DNA of 39,418 nucleotides from Ruminococcoides sp052118065 (GCA_052118065.1 JBQKHY010000022.1:1-39418); one strand, 5' to 3'. Positions 15,034-23,633 are shown, counted from the stretch's first letter. The notes: generated by a model not told the origin, from the letters alone. Numbers and translations are program-made.

Positions 15034-15477
15034 ATGAAATTACATGAACTTTCACCAGTAGATGGTTCTAAAAAGAGCGTAAAGAGAATTGGTCGTGGCC
15101 ATGGTTCTGGTTGGGGTAAGACTTCCGGTAAAGGTCATAAGGGTCAGAAGGCTCGTTCAGGTGGTAGCATTCGTCCGGGTTTTGAAGGCGGTCAGATGCC
15201 ACTACAGAGAAGAGTGCCAAAGAGAGGTTTCAACAACATTTTCAGAAAGAAGATTGTTGCTCTTAACCTAAAGCAGCTAGAAACTAAATTCGACAACGGT
15301 GCTGTTGTTGATGTAGAAGCTCTAAGAAACGCTGGCCTTGTAAAGAACTCATTTGACGGTGTCAAGATTTTAGGCAACGGAGAATTAACAAAGAGTTTAA
15401 CTGTTAAGGTTGATGGTTTCTCAGCAGCTGCAAAAGAAGCTATCGAAAAGGCAGGTGGAAAGGCTGAGGTGATTTAA
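15034..15477 (+). CDS. rplO: 50S ribosomal protein L15
   Basis: The 147-residue L15 is needed for late 50S assembly. It has the glycine-rich basic N-terminus (KRIGRGHGSGWGKTSGKGHKG) and the GFEGGQMPLQRRVPKRGF segment. The stop TAA is directly followed by the TTG of secY without any gap, so secY is probably coupled to it. Confidence 0.98.
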   Translation: MKLHELSPVDGSKKSVKRIGRGHGSGWGKTSGKGHKGQKARSGGSIRPGFEGGQMPLQRRVPKRGFNNIFRKKIVALNLKQLETKFDNGAVVDVEALRNAGLVKNSFDGVKILGNGELTKSLTVKVDGFSAAAKEAIEKAGGKAEVI

Positions 15478-16782
15478 TTGTTTAAGACAATTAGAAACGC
15501 TTGGGCCATTCCAGACTTAAGAAAGAAAATCCTTTTCACTTTATTAATAGTTCTAGTATTTAGAATCGGTTCAGTTATTCCTGTTCCATTCTTAGATATG
15601 GGTGCTCTAAATACACTAATGAAGGGTGTTGATGATAGCGGTTCAATGCTTAGCTATCTAAACACACTTTCCGGTGGTGCATTCTCAAATGCAACATTGT
15701 TTGCAATGGGTGTTACACCATATATCAACAGTTCGATCATTCTACAGCTTCTATGTGTTGCTATTCCTCCACTTGAAAGAATGGCTAAAGATGGCGAAGT
15801 TGGTAGAAAGAAAATCGGTAAGATTACTCGTTATGTAACAGTTATTCTTGGCCTTGTACAAGGTGCAGCATACTTCTGGTACTTATATCGCAGTAATGTT
15901 ACAGTATATAAGAGTGGTTTTGATCTAGTTTACTCTGCAATCATCATCATTCTTGTATTTACTGCAGGTACTGCCCTAATGATGTGGATGGGTGAACAGA
16001 TCAACAACTATGGTATTGGTAATGGTATTTCAATCCTACTATTTGCCGGTATCATCGCTAGATTCCCTTACACAATCAGCAGACTAGCAGGTTTCTGGAG
16101 TACAGGCCTTGAAGGTTCAACAGAAATGCTTGTATTCGTTCCACTATGGGTTGTAATTTTCCTAGCAGTTATCTGGGTTATTACATTTATGCAGGATTCA
16201 GAAAGAAAGATTCCTATCCAGTACGCTAAGCGTGTTGTTGGTAGAAAGATGTACGGTGGTCAGTCAAGTCACCTTCCAATCAAGGTTGCTCTTGGTGGTG
16301 TTCTTCCAATCATCTTCGCTTCTTCAATCCTATCAATCCCTAGTACAATTCAGATGTTCTGGCAGCCTAAGTCAGGCTTCTGGGTAAGTTTCTTCAATGC
16401 GTTTAGCACTGAAGGTTGGCTATATATGGTACTATACTTCATCTTTATTCTAGCTTTTGCTTATTTCTACACAGCTATTCAGTATAATCCTATTGAAATG
16501 GCCAATAATCTAAAGCAGAATAATGGTACAATCCCAGGCATCAGGCCTGGTCAGCCAACAGTTGAGTTTATTCAAAAGATTCTTTCAAGAATTACACTAA
16601 TCGGTGCTATGTTCCTGGCTCTTATCGCACTTGTTCCACTAATTTACACAGCTGCAACAGGTATGACAGGACTTTCAATGGGTGGTACATCAGTTATCAT
16701 CATCGTAGGTGTTGCTCTTGAAACATCAAAACAACTTGAATCCCAAATGATGATGCGTCATTATAAGGGCTTCCTTGATTAA
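15478..16782 (+). CDS. secY: Preprotein translocase subunit SecY
   Basis: SecY is the channel-forming subunit of the SecYEG translocon. The 434 residues give about ten membrane helices. VTPYINSSIILQLL marks the conserved helix 2 region, IQYAKRV and the FxYFYTAIQYNP region mark the cytosolic loops, and NNGTIPGIRPGQPT is the signature after helix 8. It starts with TTG right after the rplO stop. The partner SecE lies at 35623 in this window. Confidence 0.98.
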   Translation: MFKTIRNAWAIPDLRKKILFTLLIVLVFRIGSVIPVPFLDMGALNTLMKGVDDSGSMLSYLNTLSGGAFSNATLFAMGVTPYINSSIILQLLCVAIPPLERMAKDGEVGRKKIGKITRYVTVILGLVQGAAYFWYLYRSNVTVYKSGFDLVYSAIIIILVFTAGTALMMWMGEQINNYGIGNGISILLFAGIIARFPYTISRLAGFWSTGLEGSTEMLVFVPLWVVIFLAVIWVITFMQDSERKIPIQYAKRVVGRKMYGGQSSHLPIKVALGGVLPIIFASSILSIPSTIQMFWQPKSGFWVSFFNAFSTEGWLYMVLYFIFILAFAYFYTAIQYNPIEMANNLKQNNGTIPGIRPGQPTVEFIQKILSRITLIGAMFLALIALVPLIYTAATGMTGLSMGGTSVIIIVGVALETSKQLESQMMMRHYKGFLD

Positions 16783-16797
16783 TAAACGGAGAAAAAA

Positions 16798-17427
16798 ATG
16801 AAGTTAATATTTTTAGGTGCTCCTGGTGCCGGTAAAGGCACACAAGCTGAAATCATCAGCAAAGAATTAAATATTCCAACAATCTCCACAGGAGATATGA
16901 TAAGAGAAGCGCTGAAAAACGGTACTGAGATGGGACTTAAAGCTAAGTCTTATATGGAATCAGGTGCTTTAGTTCCTGACGAAGTTGTAATCGGCATTGT
17001 AAAGGAAAGACTTTCAAAGGACGATTGTAAGAACGGCTTTATCCTAGATGGTTTCCCAAGAACTATTCCTCAGGCCGAGGCTCTGGACTCTATGGGTGTT
17101 GAAATTGACCTAGTAATCGATCTAGAAGTTAGTGACGACATTATCATTAACAGAATGTCCGGACGCCGTGTCTGTGAAAAGTGTGGTAAGACTTATCACA
17201 CAATCAACAAGCCTTCAAAAATCGAAGGTGTTTGTGATGTTTGCACAGGTGCCCTTATTCAGCGTAAGGACGACCACATTGATACAGTAAAGACTCGTCT
17301 TGAAACATATCATAAGGAAACAGAACCACTTAAGGACTATTATGAAGCACAGGGTAAGCTAAAGCTTATTGACTGTCCAGACTCTATTGACGGTACTACA
17401 AAGCTAGTACTTGAAGTACTTAAGTAA
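16798..17427 (+). CDS. adk: Adenylate kinase (zinc-binding LID type)
   Basis: This enzyme catalyses ATP + AMP = 2 ADP. The P-loop is GAPGAGKGT (residues 7-15), followed by the TGDMIR and DGFPRT motifs. The LID domain has four cysteines (C126, C129, C146, C149) for structural zinc, as in Gram-positive long-form Adk. At 209 residues the length is typical. Its place between secY and map is the usual Firmicutes order. Confidence 0.98.
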   Translation: MKLIFLGAPGAGKGTQAEIISKELNIPTISTGDMIREALKNGTEMGLKAKSYMESGALVPDEVVIGIVKERLSKDDCKNGFILDGFPRTIPQAEALDSMGVEIDLVIDLEVSDDIIINRMSGRRVCEKCGKTYHTINKPSKIEGVCDVCTGALIQRKDDHIDTVKTRLETYHKETEPLKDYYEAQGKLKLIDCPDSIDGTTKLVLEVLK

Positions 17428-17439
17428 GAAGGTTTTAGA

Positions 17440-18198
17440 ATGGTAGTTATCAAATCATCACGAGAACTTCAACAGATGAAAGAGGCTTGCAGAATTTCTG
17501 CTAATGCTTTAGTAGTAGCAGGAAAAGCAGTTGAACCGGGTGTTTCAACACTTGAAATTGATACTATCGTCCGCAAGTATATCGAGAAAGAGGGGGCTAC
17601 CCCTTCCTTTCTCGGATATGGTGGATTTCCTGCAAGTGCATGTATATCAGTAAATAATGTGGTTATCCATGGCATACCTAGCAAGAAACAGATTCTTAAA
17701 GAGGGTGACATTGTTAGCGTTGATGTGGGAGCTTTTATTGACGGTTTCCATGGTGACAATGCTTACACTTTTAAATGTGGCAAGGTTAGTGCTGAAGCAG
17801 AGGCACTTCTAAAAGCTACAGAGGAAAGCTTGTATGAAGGTATCAAACAAGCAAAGGCCGGTAATCGTGTTGGAGATATTGGCTCAGCTGTTCAGAAGTA
17901 TGTCGAAGATCGCAGTTACTCGGTTGTACGAGATTTTGTCGGCCACGGAGTAGGTGCGAAACTACATGAAGACCCTAGTGTACCTAACTATGGTACTGCC
18001 GGAAGAGGCGTAAGACTAATTCCCGGTATGACTATTGCAATCGAACCTATGGTTTGTGCAGGTGACTATAAGGTAAAGGTTATGCCTGACGAGTGGACAA
18101 CAGTAACTTGTGACGGTAGCCTTGCTGCTCATTTTGAGCATTCCATTGCCATTACTTCTGATGGTCCAGAAATCCTAACAATTCCTGACTTAAAGTGA
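17440..18198 (+). CDS. map: Methionine aminopeptidase, type I
   Basis: Map removes the initiator methionine from nascent proteins. The 252-residue product carries all five metal ligands (D95, D106, H169, E202, E233) and the substrate-contact H77. The N-terminal zinc-finger extension of some forms is absent, so it is type Ia. It follows adk by 12 nt and is followed by the KOW protein 7 nt later. Confidence 0.98.
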   Translation: MVVIKSSRELQQMKEACRISANALVVAGKAVEPGVSTLEIDTIVRKYIEKEGATPSFLGYGGFPASACISVNNVVIHGIPSKKQILKEGDIVSVDVGAFIDGFHGDNAYTFKCGKVSAEAEALLKATEESLYEGIKQAKAGNRVGDIGSAVQKYVEDRSYSVVRDFVGHGVGAKLHEDPSVPNYGTAGRGVRLIPGMTIAIEPMVCAGDYKVKVMPDEWTTVTCDGSLAAHFEHSIAITSDGPEILTIPDLK

Positions 18199-18205
18199 GG
18201 TAAGG

Positions 18206-18439
18206 ATGATTAAAGAAGGATCAATCGTAAAAGCAAAGGCAGGTCGTGATAAAGACGATTTGTTCGTTGTAGTTGGTATTGATGGTAGTTATGCTTACAT
18301 TGCCAACGGTAAAAGAAGAAAAGTGGAGAAACCTAAGAAAAAGAAGTTGATTCACTTACAGCATACAAATGGATGTGCAAAAACTTATAAAACTAATCCA
18401 CAAATAAAAAACAGTATTAAAGAGTTCGGAGGTTTATAA
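18206..18439 (+). CDS. KOW-domain RNA-binding protein
   Basis: This 77-residue, lysine-rich protein has an N-terminal KOW-like sequence (EGSIVKAKAGRDKDDLFVVV) and a basic KRRKVEKPKKKK stretch. In Clostridia a KOW protein resembling ribosomal L14e often sits between map and infA, and this matches in size and place. Its role is not established; a ribosome- or rRNA-associated role is likely from its domain and neighbours. It overlaps infA by one base (TAATG). Confidence 0.85.
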   Translation: MIKEGSIVKAKAGRDKDDLFVVVGIDGSYAYIANGKRRKVEKPKKKKLIHLQHTNGCAKTYKTNPQIKNSIKEFGGL

Positions 18440-18657
18440 TGTCTAAGCAAGATGTTATAGAAGTAGAAGGTACAGTAACTGAAGCTTTACCAAATGCTCA
18501 GTTTAAGGTTGAACTACAAAACGGTCATGTTATTTTGGCTGTTATTTCAGGTAAATTAAGAATGAACTACATTCGTATTTTACCGGGTGATAAGGTTACA
18601 GTGGAGATGTCTCCATACGACCTGACAAGAGGAAGAATTACTTGGAGAACAAAGTAA
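18439..18657 (+). CDS. infA: Translation initiation factor IF-1
   Basis: The 72-residue OB-fold protein binds the 30S A-site during initiation. Conserved regions are DVIEVEGTVTEALPNAQFKVEL and the end VTVEMSPYDLTRGRITWR. The length is exactly that of typical IF-1. Its start overlaps the preceding stop codon (TAATG), and rpmJ follows 39 nt later. Confidence 0.98.
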   Translation: MSKQDVIEVEGTVTEALPNAQFKVELQNGHVILAVISGKLRMNYIRILPGDKVTVEMSPYDLTRGRITWRTK

Positions 18658-18696
18658 TTCATTAAATACAAGAATTTAAGAAAGGAATGATACTTA

Positions 18697-18810
18697 ATGA
18701 AAGTCAGACCTTCAGTAAAGAAAATTTGCGATAAGTGCAAAATCATCAAAAGACATGGAAAAATCATGGTAATCTGTGAAAACCCAAAGCATAAACAGCG
18801 TCAGGGTTAA
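18697..18810 (+). CDS. rpmJ: 50S ribosomal protein L36 (zinc type)
   Basis: The 37-residue protein MKVRPSVKKICDKCK... has the zinc ligands C11, C14, C27 and H32, and ends KHKQRQG. It is exactly family length, with an AAAGGA ribosome binding site. It is easily missed because of its size. Position between infA and rpsM is standard. Confidence 0.97.
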   Translation: MKVRPSVKKICDKCKIIKRHGKIMVICENPKHKQRQG

Positions 18811-18845
18811 TTAGTAAATACTTTTAAATTTTATGGAGGTGCACA

Positions 18846-19214
18846 ATGGCTCGTATAGCAGGTGTTGACTTACCAAGAGACAAAAGAGTTGAAATCGGTT
18901 TAACTTATATCTATGGTATTGGTAGAAAGACTGCAACAGACATTATTGCAGCAACAGGTGTTAATCCTGATACAAGAGTAAGAGACTTAACTGAAGAAGA
19001 TGTTTCAAAGTTAAGAGAATATATTGATAAGCATTGTATTGTTGAAGGCGACCTTCGTCGTGACATTGCTTTTGACATTAAGAGACTTATTGAAATTGGT
19101 TGTTATCGTGGCGTTCGTCATAGAAAGGGTCTTCCAGTAAGAGGACAGCGTTCTAAGACAAATGCAAGAACTCGTAAGGGTCCACGTAAGACAATGGCAA
19201 ACAAGAAGAAGTAA
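18846..19214 (+). CDS. rpsM: 30S ribosomal protein S13
   Basis: The 122-residue S13 of the 30S head contacts the P-site tRNA and bridges to L5. It begins ARIAGVDLPRDKRVEIGLTYIYGIG, with the helix-two-turn-helix and the basic tail (RGQRSKTNARTRKGPRKT). It starts the alpha-type part of the cluster; a GGAGG lies 8 nt before the ATG. Confidence 0.98.
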   Translation: MARIAGVDLPRDKRVEIGLTYIYGIGRKTATDIIAATGVNPDTRVRDLTEEDVSKLREYIDKHCIVEGDLRRDIAFDIKRLIEIGCYRGVRHRKGLPVRGQRSKTNARTRKGPRKTMANKKK

Positions 19215-19227
19215 GGAGGATTAAGCA

Positions 19228-19620
19228 ATGGCAGCAACTAAGAAGACTGTACGCCGTCGCCGTGATAGAAAGAATATCGAAAAAGGCGCAGCTCATATCC
19301 AGTCAACATTTAACAATACTATTGTTACTATTTCTGATACACAGGGCAACGCTGTATCTTGGGCTAGTGCTGGTGAACTAGGTTTCAGAGGTTCTAGAAA
19401 ATCTACACCATTCGCAGCTCAGTCAGCAGCTGAAACAGCAGCTAAGGCTGCAATGGAACACGGTATGAAATCCGTAGAAGTTTATGTTAAAGGACCTGGC
19501 CAGGGTCGTGAAGCTGCAATCAGAGCTTTACAGTCAGCAGGTCTTGAAGTAACAATGATCAAAGATGTTACACCAATCCCACATAATGGATGCCGTCCTC
19601 CAAAGAGAAGACGTGTATAG
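19228..19620 (+). CDS. rpsK: 30S ribosomal protein S11
   Basis: The 130-residue S11 of the 30S platform is near the mRNA exit. Signature segments are HIQSTFNNTIVTISDTQGN and the end DVTPIPHNGCRPPKRRRV. It lies 13 nt after rpsM, with rpsD 21 nt downstream. Confidence 0.98.
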   Translation: MAATKKTVRRRRDRKNIEKGAAHIQSTFNNTIVTISDTQGNAVSWASAGELGFRGSRKSTPFAAQSAAETAAKAAMEHGMKSVEVYVKGPGQGREAAIRALQSAGLEVTMIKDVTPIPHNGCRPPKRRRV

Positions 19621-19641
19621 TAGATAGAAGGAGGAATAGTT

Positions 19642-20244
19642 ATGGCAAAGAATATGCAGCCAATCGCTAAGCGTTGTAAGAAGCTTGGTATCGAACCTTC
19701 TGTTATGGGTTACAACAAGAAGACTACTAACAGAAACTCTAACGGCAATATGAGAAGAAAGAAGAGCGAATATTGCTTACAGCTTAACGAAAAGCAGAAA
19801 GTTAAATTTATTTACGGCATTATGGAAAAGCAGTTCCGTCGTTACTACGACCAGGCTGCTAAGAAGGAAGGTAAGACTGGTACAGTCCTACTAACAACTA
19901 TCGAACGCAGACTTGATAATGTTGTATTCAGACTAGGTCTTGCTTCTTCAAGAAGAGAAGCTAGACAGCTTGTAAACCACGCTCACTTTACAGTAAACGG
20001 TCAGAAGGTAAACATTCCTTCATATATGACTAAGCCTGGCGATGTAATCAAGGTTAAAGATAGCAGCCGTTCAAAGGCAAGATTTAAGGAAATTGCAGAA
20101 GGCGAAACAAAGTCAATGGTTTCACCTAAGTGGTTAGAAAAAGATGCTGACCTACTTGGCGGTAAGGTTATCGCAATGCCTGAAAGAGATGATATTGACT
20201 ATCAGGTAGAAGAACATCTAATCGTCGAATTGTACTCCAAGTAA
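19642..20244 (+). CDS. rpsD: 30S ribosomal protein S4
   Basis: The 200-residue S4 is a primary 16S-binding protein and, in E. coli, the repressor of the alpha operon. The S4 RNA-binding domain is clear (RRLDNVVFRLGLASSRREARQLVNHAHFTVNG). Unlike the N-terminus of many S4 proteins, no CxxC zinc site is visible at the start. It lies between rpsK and rpoA, as in many Clostridia; in Bacillus it is elsewhere. Confidence 0.97.
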   Translation: MAKNMQPIAKRCKKLGIEPSVMGYNKKTTNRNSNGNMRRKKSEYCLQLNEKQKVKFIYGIMEKQFRRYYDQAAKKEGKTGTVLLTTIERRLDNVVFRLGLASSRREARQLVNHAHFTVNGQKVNIPSYMTKPGDVIKVKDSSRSKARFKEIAEGETKSMVSPKWLEKDADLLGGKVIAMPERDDIDYQVEEHLIVELYSK

Positions 20245-20312
20245 TCCACTCATCCGTAGGTTATTAGAAACAGGCACATATATGTGTGCATATATGTTTA
20301 GGAGGTTATTTC

Positions 20313-21266
20313 ATGATCGAAATTGAAAAGCCAAGAATTGAAGTTGAAGACCTATCTTCTGACGGCAAATTCGGCAGATTTGTTGTTGAACCACTAGAAA
20401 GAGGTTTTGGCAACACACTAGGTAATAGTTTAAGAAGAGTTCTTCTTTCATCCCTTGAGGGTGTAGCTGTTCAGTCAATTAAGATTGACGGTGTACTTCA
20501 TGAATTTTCAACAATTCCTGGAGTAAAAGAAGATGTTACTGAGATTGTTCTTAATATGAAAAGCCTTGTTTGTAAGCTAAACGACAATGGTCCTAAGACT
20601 GTAGAAATTTCTGCAACAGGTCCTTGTGAAGTTAAAGCAAGCAACATTAAGGCTGACAGCGATGTTGAGGTCCTAACTCCGGACCTTCACATTGCAACAC
20701 TTGGTGAGGGTGCAACACTTAATATGGAAATTACACTAGACAGAGGCAGAGGCTATGTTCCGGGCGAAAAGAACAAGCAGCTTGCCGGTAACAATGTTAT
20801 TGGTGTACTTCCTGTTGACTCTATTTACACACCAGTATTAAAAGTAAATTACACTGTTGACAACACTCGTGTTGGCCAGATTACTGACTACGACAAGTTG
20901 ACCCTTGATGTTTGGACAAACGGTGTAATTAATGCACAGGAAGCAGTTTCTCTAGCTGCTAAGGTTCTAACAGAACACCTAAATCTATTTGTTGACCTAT
21001 CAGACAAGGGTTCAACAACTGAGATTATGGTAGAGAAAGACGACAAGGGTAAGGAAAAGGTTCTTGAAATGACTATTGAAGAACTTGACCTATCAGTTCG
21101 TTCATTCAACTGCTTAAAGCGTGCAGGAATCAACACTGTTGAGGATCTTATTTCTAAGAGTGAAGACGATATGATGAAGGTTAGAAACCTTGGTCGTAAG
21201 TCACTTGAAGAAGTAATTCAAAAGCTTGAAAGCTTAGGTTTCGGACTTCGTGACGAAGACGAATAA
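20313..21266 (+). CDS. rpoA: DNA-directed RNA polymerase subunit alpha
   Basis: The 317-residue alpha subunit has an N-terminal dimerisation domain (RGFGNTLGNSLRRVLLSSLEG) and a C-terminal domain (about 245-317; LDLSVRSFNCLKRAGINTVEDL, GRKSLEEV) that binds UP elements. An upstream in-frame ATG at 20286 exists, but the TAGGAGG ribosome binding site lies between it and 20313, so 20313 is the start. The 68-nt spacer after rpsD holds an 8-bp palindrome (GCACATAT/ATGTGTGC). Confidence 0.98.
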   Translation: MIEIEKPRIEVEDLSSDGKFGRFVVEPLERGFGNTLGNSLRRVLLSSLEGVAVQSIKIDGVLHEFSTIPGVKEDVTEIVLNMKSLVCKLNDNGPKTVEISATGPCEVKASNIKADSDVEVLTPDLHIATLGEGATLNMEITLDRGRGYVPGEKNKQLAGNNVIGVLPVDSIYTPVLKVNYTVDNTRVGQITDYDKLTLDVWTNGVINAQEAVSLAAKVLTEHLNLFVDLSDKGSTTEIMVEKDDKGKEKVLEMTIEELDLSVRSFNCLKRAGINTVEDLISKSEDDMMKVRNLGRKSLEEVIQKLESLGFGLRDEDE

Positions 21267-21312
21267 TAAAGACACTTATAATTCCAATATTTAGGGTAAA
21301 GGAGTGATATAA

Positions 21313-21654
21313 ATGCCAAGAACAAGAAAGCTAGGTAGAGCTACTGATAGCAGAATGGCAATGCTAAGAGCTATGGTAACATACCTATTTGAAAATGGTA
21401 AAATCGAAACAACTCTTGCTCGTGCAAAGGATGTTTCTTCAATGGCAGAAAAGATGATCACAGTAGCTAAGGAAGACAATCTTCACAATAAGAGAATGGT
21501 TATGGGTTTTGTAACTAAGGAATCAGTTACTCATAAGCTATTTACAGAGATTGCTCCTAAGTATGCAGACAAGAATGGTGGTTACACAAGAATCACTAAG
21601 ATTGGTCCTCGTCGTGGTGACGCTGCAGAAATGGCTATCATCGAATTACTATAA
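21313..21654 (+). CDS. rplQ: 50S ribosomal protein L17
   Basis: The 113-residue L17 is the last gene of the block. RKLGRATDSRMAMLRAMVTYLFENGKIETTLARAKDV and the end ITKIGPRRGDAAEMAIIEL are typical. It is followed by a strong terminator. The ecfA/ecfT-truA-rplM-rpsI genes that follow rplQ in many Firmicutes are absent. Confidence 0.98.
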   Translation: MPRTRKLGRATDSRMAMLRAMVTYLFENGKIETTLARAKDVSSMAEKMITVAKEDNLHNKRMVMGFVTKESVTHKLFTEIAPKYADKNGGYTRITKIGPRRGDAAEMAIIELL

Positions 21655-21670
21655 TTTCATTGATACTTTG

Positions 21671-21700
21671 AAAGGCTTGTCTTTATGACAAGCCTTTTTT
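21671..21700 (+). terminator. Terminator of the S10-spc-alpha cluster
   Basis: AAAGGCTTGTC pairs with GACAAGCCTTT (11 bp, 5-nt loop) and is followed by a T-run ending at 21700, just 16 nt after the rplQ stop. Confidence 0.9.
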
Positions 21701-21710
21701 GTTATGTTTA

Positions 21711-21752
21711 TGGGCTCTATAATAAATGTTGGGGTAAGAAAAATAGAGCCCA
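21711..21752. repeat. Unexplained 10-bp inverted repeat
   Basis: TGGGCTCTAT (21711-21720) and ATAGAGCCCA (21743-21752) are perfect complements around a 22-nt loop, between the two terminators. There is no T-run, so it is not an ordinary terminator. Meaning unknown. Confidence 0.45.
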
Positions 21753-21761
21753 TTAAAATAA

Positions 21762-21802
21762 GCAAGAAAAATGCCTATCACATAATTTGTGATAGGCATT
21801 TT
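21762..21802 (-). terminator. Terminator of the minus-strand 21848-22651 gene
   Basis: AAAATGCCTATCACA pairs with TGTGATAGGCATTTT (15 bp, 5-nt loop). On the minus strand the stem runs into TTTTCTTGC. It is just downstream of the unknown gene. Confidence 0.75.
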
Positions 21803-21847
21803 GGAGTTATTAATATGAAAAATATTGTTATCAATTATTACTGATTA

Positions 21848-22651
21848 TTACTGATTTTGTAGTGTTTCTGCAAAACGGGAAGTTTTCTTTTTCTTAACCT
21901 TTTCAGGCTTAACAGTTTTGCCAATGTACTTTCTGCCACCCTTAGAATACTTCTGCATATCTTCATCAAAGTGTTCATAAAGCTTATCGTACTGTTCTTC
22001 AGTTAGTGAGTTAATAATAACAATATTAACAATTGAACGAGTATCAGCATCACCGTTGTTGTACTGACGGTTAAGTAGTTGAGCTAACTTTTCAACTTCC
22101 TTTTTGCTAGGATTCTTCATATATTCCTTTACTCTTGGAACAATGTGTTCTCTAGTAAAAGTAACACCTCTAAATGGGTAGTAGTTGTCAGCTTCTTCCT
22201 TAATTTCATCCTTTAGTTCAGGGAAGAATGTAACAAATCTCTTTGCGAGAAATTCAGGGTCAGCACTACCTTCATCCTTGTTCTTCTTCTTTTTCTTCTT
22301 AGCTTGTTGAACTTTCTTTAACTGAGTTTTGTCACCAAGCATTTCGGCAAAGTCTTTACCGATAGACTCAGCATCAGCCATTGTGTCACTTTCAGGGTCA
22401 AATAGCCATGTAGCCATATTCTTCCAGTCATTATCAGGACCTTCATCTGTCATACCACAAGAACGAAGTACAAGGTGGTTGTCCTTTTCTGTATAAATAA
22501 CTGAATAAATAAGACTGCCATTTGTAAACATAGCAACCTTTTCACCATCATCAGAGGCTACATTCTGTTGTGTAAAGCCTTGTTGTGACAATGCCTTTTC
22601 TACTTTATCTGTAATAGCACCAAATGCTTTATTTAAAATATTATCTGCCAA
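21848..22651 (-). CDS. Uncharacterised lysine-rich soluble protein
   Basis: This 267-residue protein has no signal peptide or membrane segment. The N-terminal part (about 1-105) looks like a compact alpha/beta domain (FTNGSLIYSVIYTEKDNHLVLRSCG). A lysine-rich linker follows (QAKKKKKKNKDEG, about 116-128), then a helical C-terminal domain (about 130-240) and a basic tail (KPEKVKKKKTSRF). I do not recognise a family. It is transcribed alone, opposite to its neighbours, from a perfect consensus promoter and ends at its own terminator, which suggests strong constitutive expression. The basic parts could bind nucleic acid, but this is speculation. Confidence 0.8.
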   Translation of the reverse strand: MADNILNKAFGAITDKVEKALSQQGFTQQNVASDDGEKVAMFTNGSLIYSVIYTEKDNHLVLRSCGMTDEGPDNDWKNMATWLFDPESDTMADAESIGKDFAEMLGDKTQLKKVQQAKKKKKKNKDEGSADPEFLAKRFVTFFPELKDEIKEEADNYYPFRGVTFTREHIVPRVKEYMKNPSKKEVEKLAQLLNRQYNNGDADTRSIVNIVIINSLTEEQYDKLYEHFDEDMQKYSKGGRKYIGKTVKPEKVKKKKTSRFAETLQNQ

Positions 22652-22681
22652 GGTAATTCATCCTTTCAATCTTGTCTTTCA

Positions 22682-22710
22682 ATTATACCGTGAATATAAG
22701 GATTTGTCAA
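22682..22710 (-). promoter_or_regulatory. Perfect consensus sigma-A promoter (minus strand)
   Basis: TTGACA (22710-22705), 17-nt spacer, TATAAT (22687-22682), about 30 nt before the unknown gene's start. Both hexamers match the consensus fully. Confidence 0.92.
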
Positions 22711-22732
22711 AGGTTTTTCCCTTGACTTACCC

Positions 22733-22761
22733 TTGAAAGTTACTTCTTTCTATGATAAAAT
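22733..22761 (+). promoter_or_regulatory. Promoter of murI-DUF1934-argS
   Basis: TTGAAA (22733-22738), 17-nt spacer and TAAAAT (22756-22761). It diverges from the minus-strand promoter and lies 60 nt before murI. Confidence 0.65.
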
Positions 22762-22820
22762 GAAAGTGTATGTTATATATAAGACAAAATTATAGAATTT
22801 TAGTCTGATAGGAGATTACA

Positions 22821-23633
22821 ATGGATAAAAGAGCTATTGGTGTATTTGACTCCGGACTAGGTGGACTAACTGCCGTAAAGCAGTTAATAAAGGTTTTGCC
22901 AAATGAAAATATTGTTTACTTTGGTGATACCGGTAGAGTACCATATGGTTCAAGAAGTAATGACACTATAAAAAAATATGCTTTACAGGATGCAAACTTT
23001 CTATTACAACACAATGTAAAAATGGTTATTGCAGCTTGTGGTACAGTTTCTTCAGTAGCCGGTGATTTGTTGAGAACTCAGGGCTACCCATATACAGGTG
23101 TTGTAAACCCTACTGTATATACTGCAGTACGCACAACTAAAAATAAAAGAGTCGGTGTTATCGGTACAAGTGCTACAATCGGTAGTCATAGTTACAAAAA
23201 GAGATTAACTGAGGAAGCCCCTGACATTCAGGTTTTTGAACAGGATTGTCCTTTATTTGTACCACTTGTGGAAAATGGTTTCATTGATAAAAATGACCCT
23301 ATTGTGCACCTTACAGTAGAAAGATACCTTGCATCGTTAAAAGAAAACAATGTTGATACACTAATCCTAGGTTGTACTCACTATCCAATTTTGCGTGATG
23401 TTATTGCTGAAGTTATGGGGGATAGTGTTTCACTAATAGATAGTGGTATGGAAACTGCTTATTATGCAAAGAAAGTTCTTAAGAGAGAAAACCTACTTGC
23501 ACCGGAAACTCAAGTAGGTAAAAATGAATTTTATGTTAGTGACACTCCGGATAACTTTGAAAAGGTTGCTGAAATTTTCTTGGGACAAAATATTGACCAC
23601 TATGTAAAACAGATAAATATAGAGGAATATTAA
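22821..23633 (+). CDS. murI: Glutamate racemase
   Basis: MurI makes D-glutamate for peptidoglycan. The 270-residue product has the D10-S11-G motif, the two catalytic cysteines (C73 in AACGTVSS and C185 in LGCTHYP) and GVIGTSATI. The first cysteine motif reads CGT where the usual form is CNT, so the asparagine that usually contacts the substrate is a glycine. The rest of the fold is intact, so activity is likely. It overlaps the DUF1934 gene by one base. Confidence 0.94.
   Translation: MDKRAIGVFDSGLGGLTAVKQLIKVLPNENIVYFGDTGRVPYGSRSNDTIKKYALQDANFLLQHNVKMVIAACGTVSSVAGDLLRTQGYPYTGVVNPTVYTAVRTTKNKRVGVIGTSATIGSHSYKKRLTEEAPDIQVFEQDCPLFVPLVENGFIDKNDPIVHLTVERYLASLKENNVDTLILGCTHYPILRDVIAEVMGDSVSLIDSGMETAYYAKKVLKRENLLAPETQVGKNEFYVSDTPDNFEKVAEIFLGQNIDHYVKQINIEEY

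Noticed and set aside
20286..20312. Nine-codon N-terminal extension of rpoA
   Set aside because: The TAGGAGG ribosome binding site lies within it; the ATG at 20313 gives the usual alpha N-terminus.
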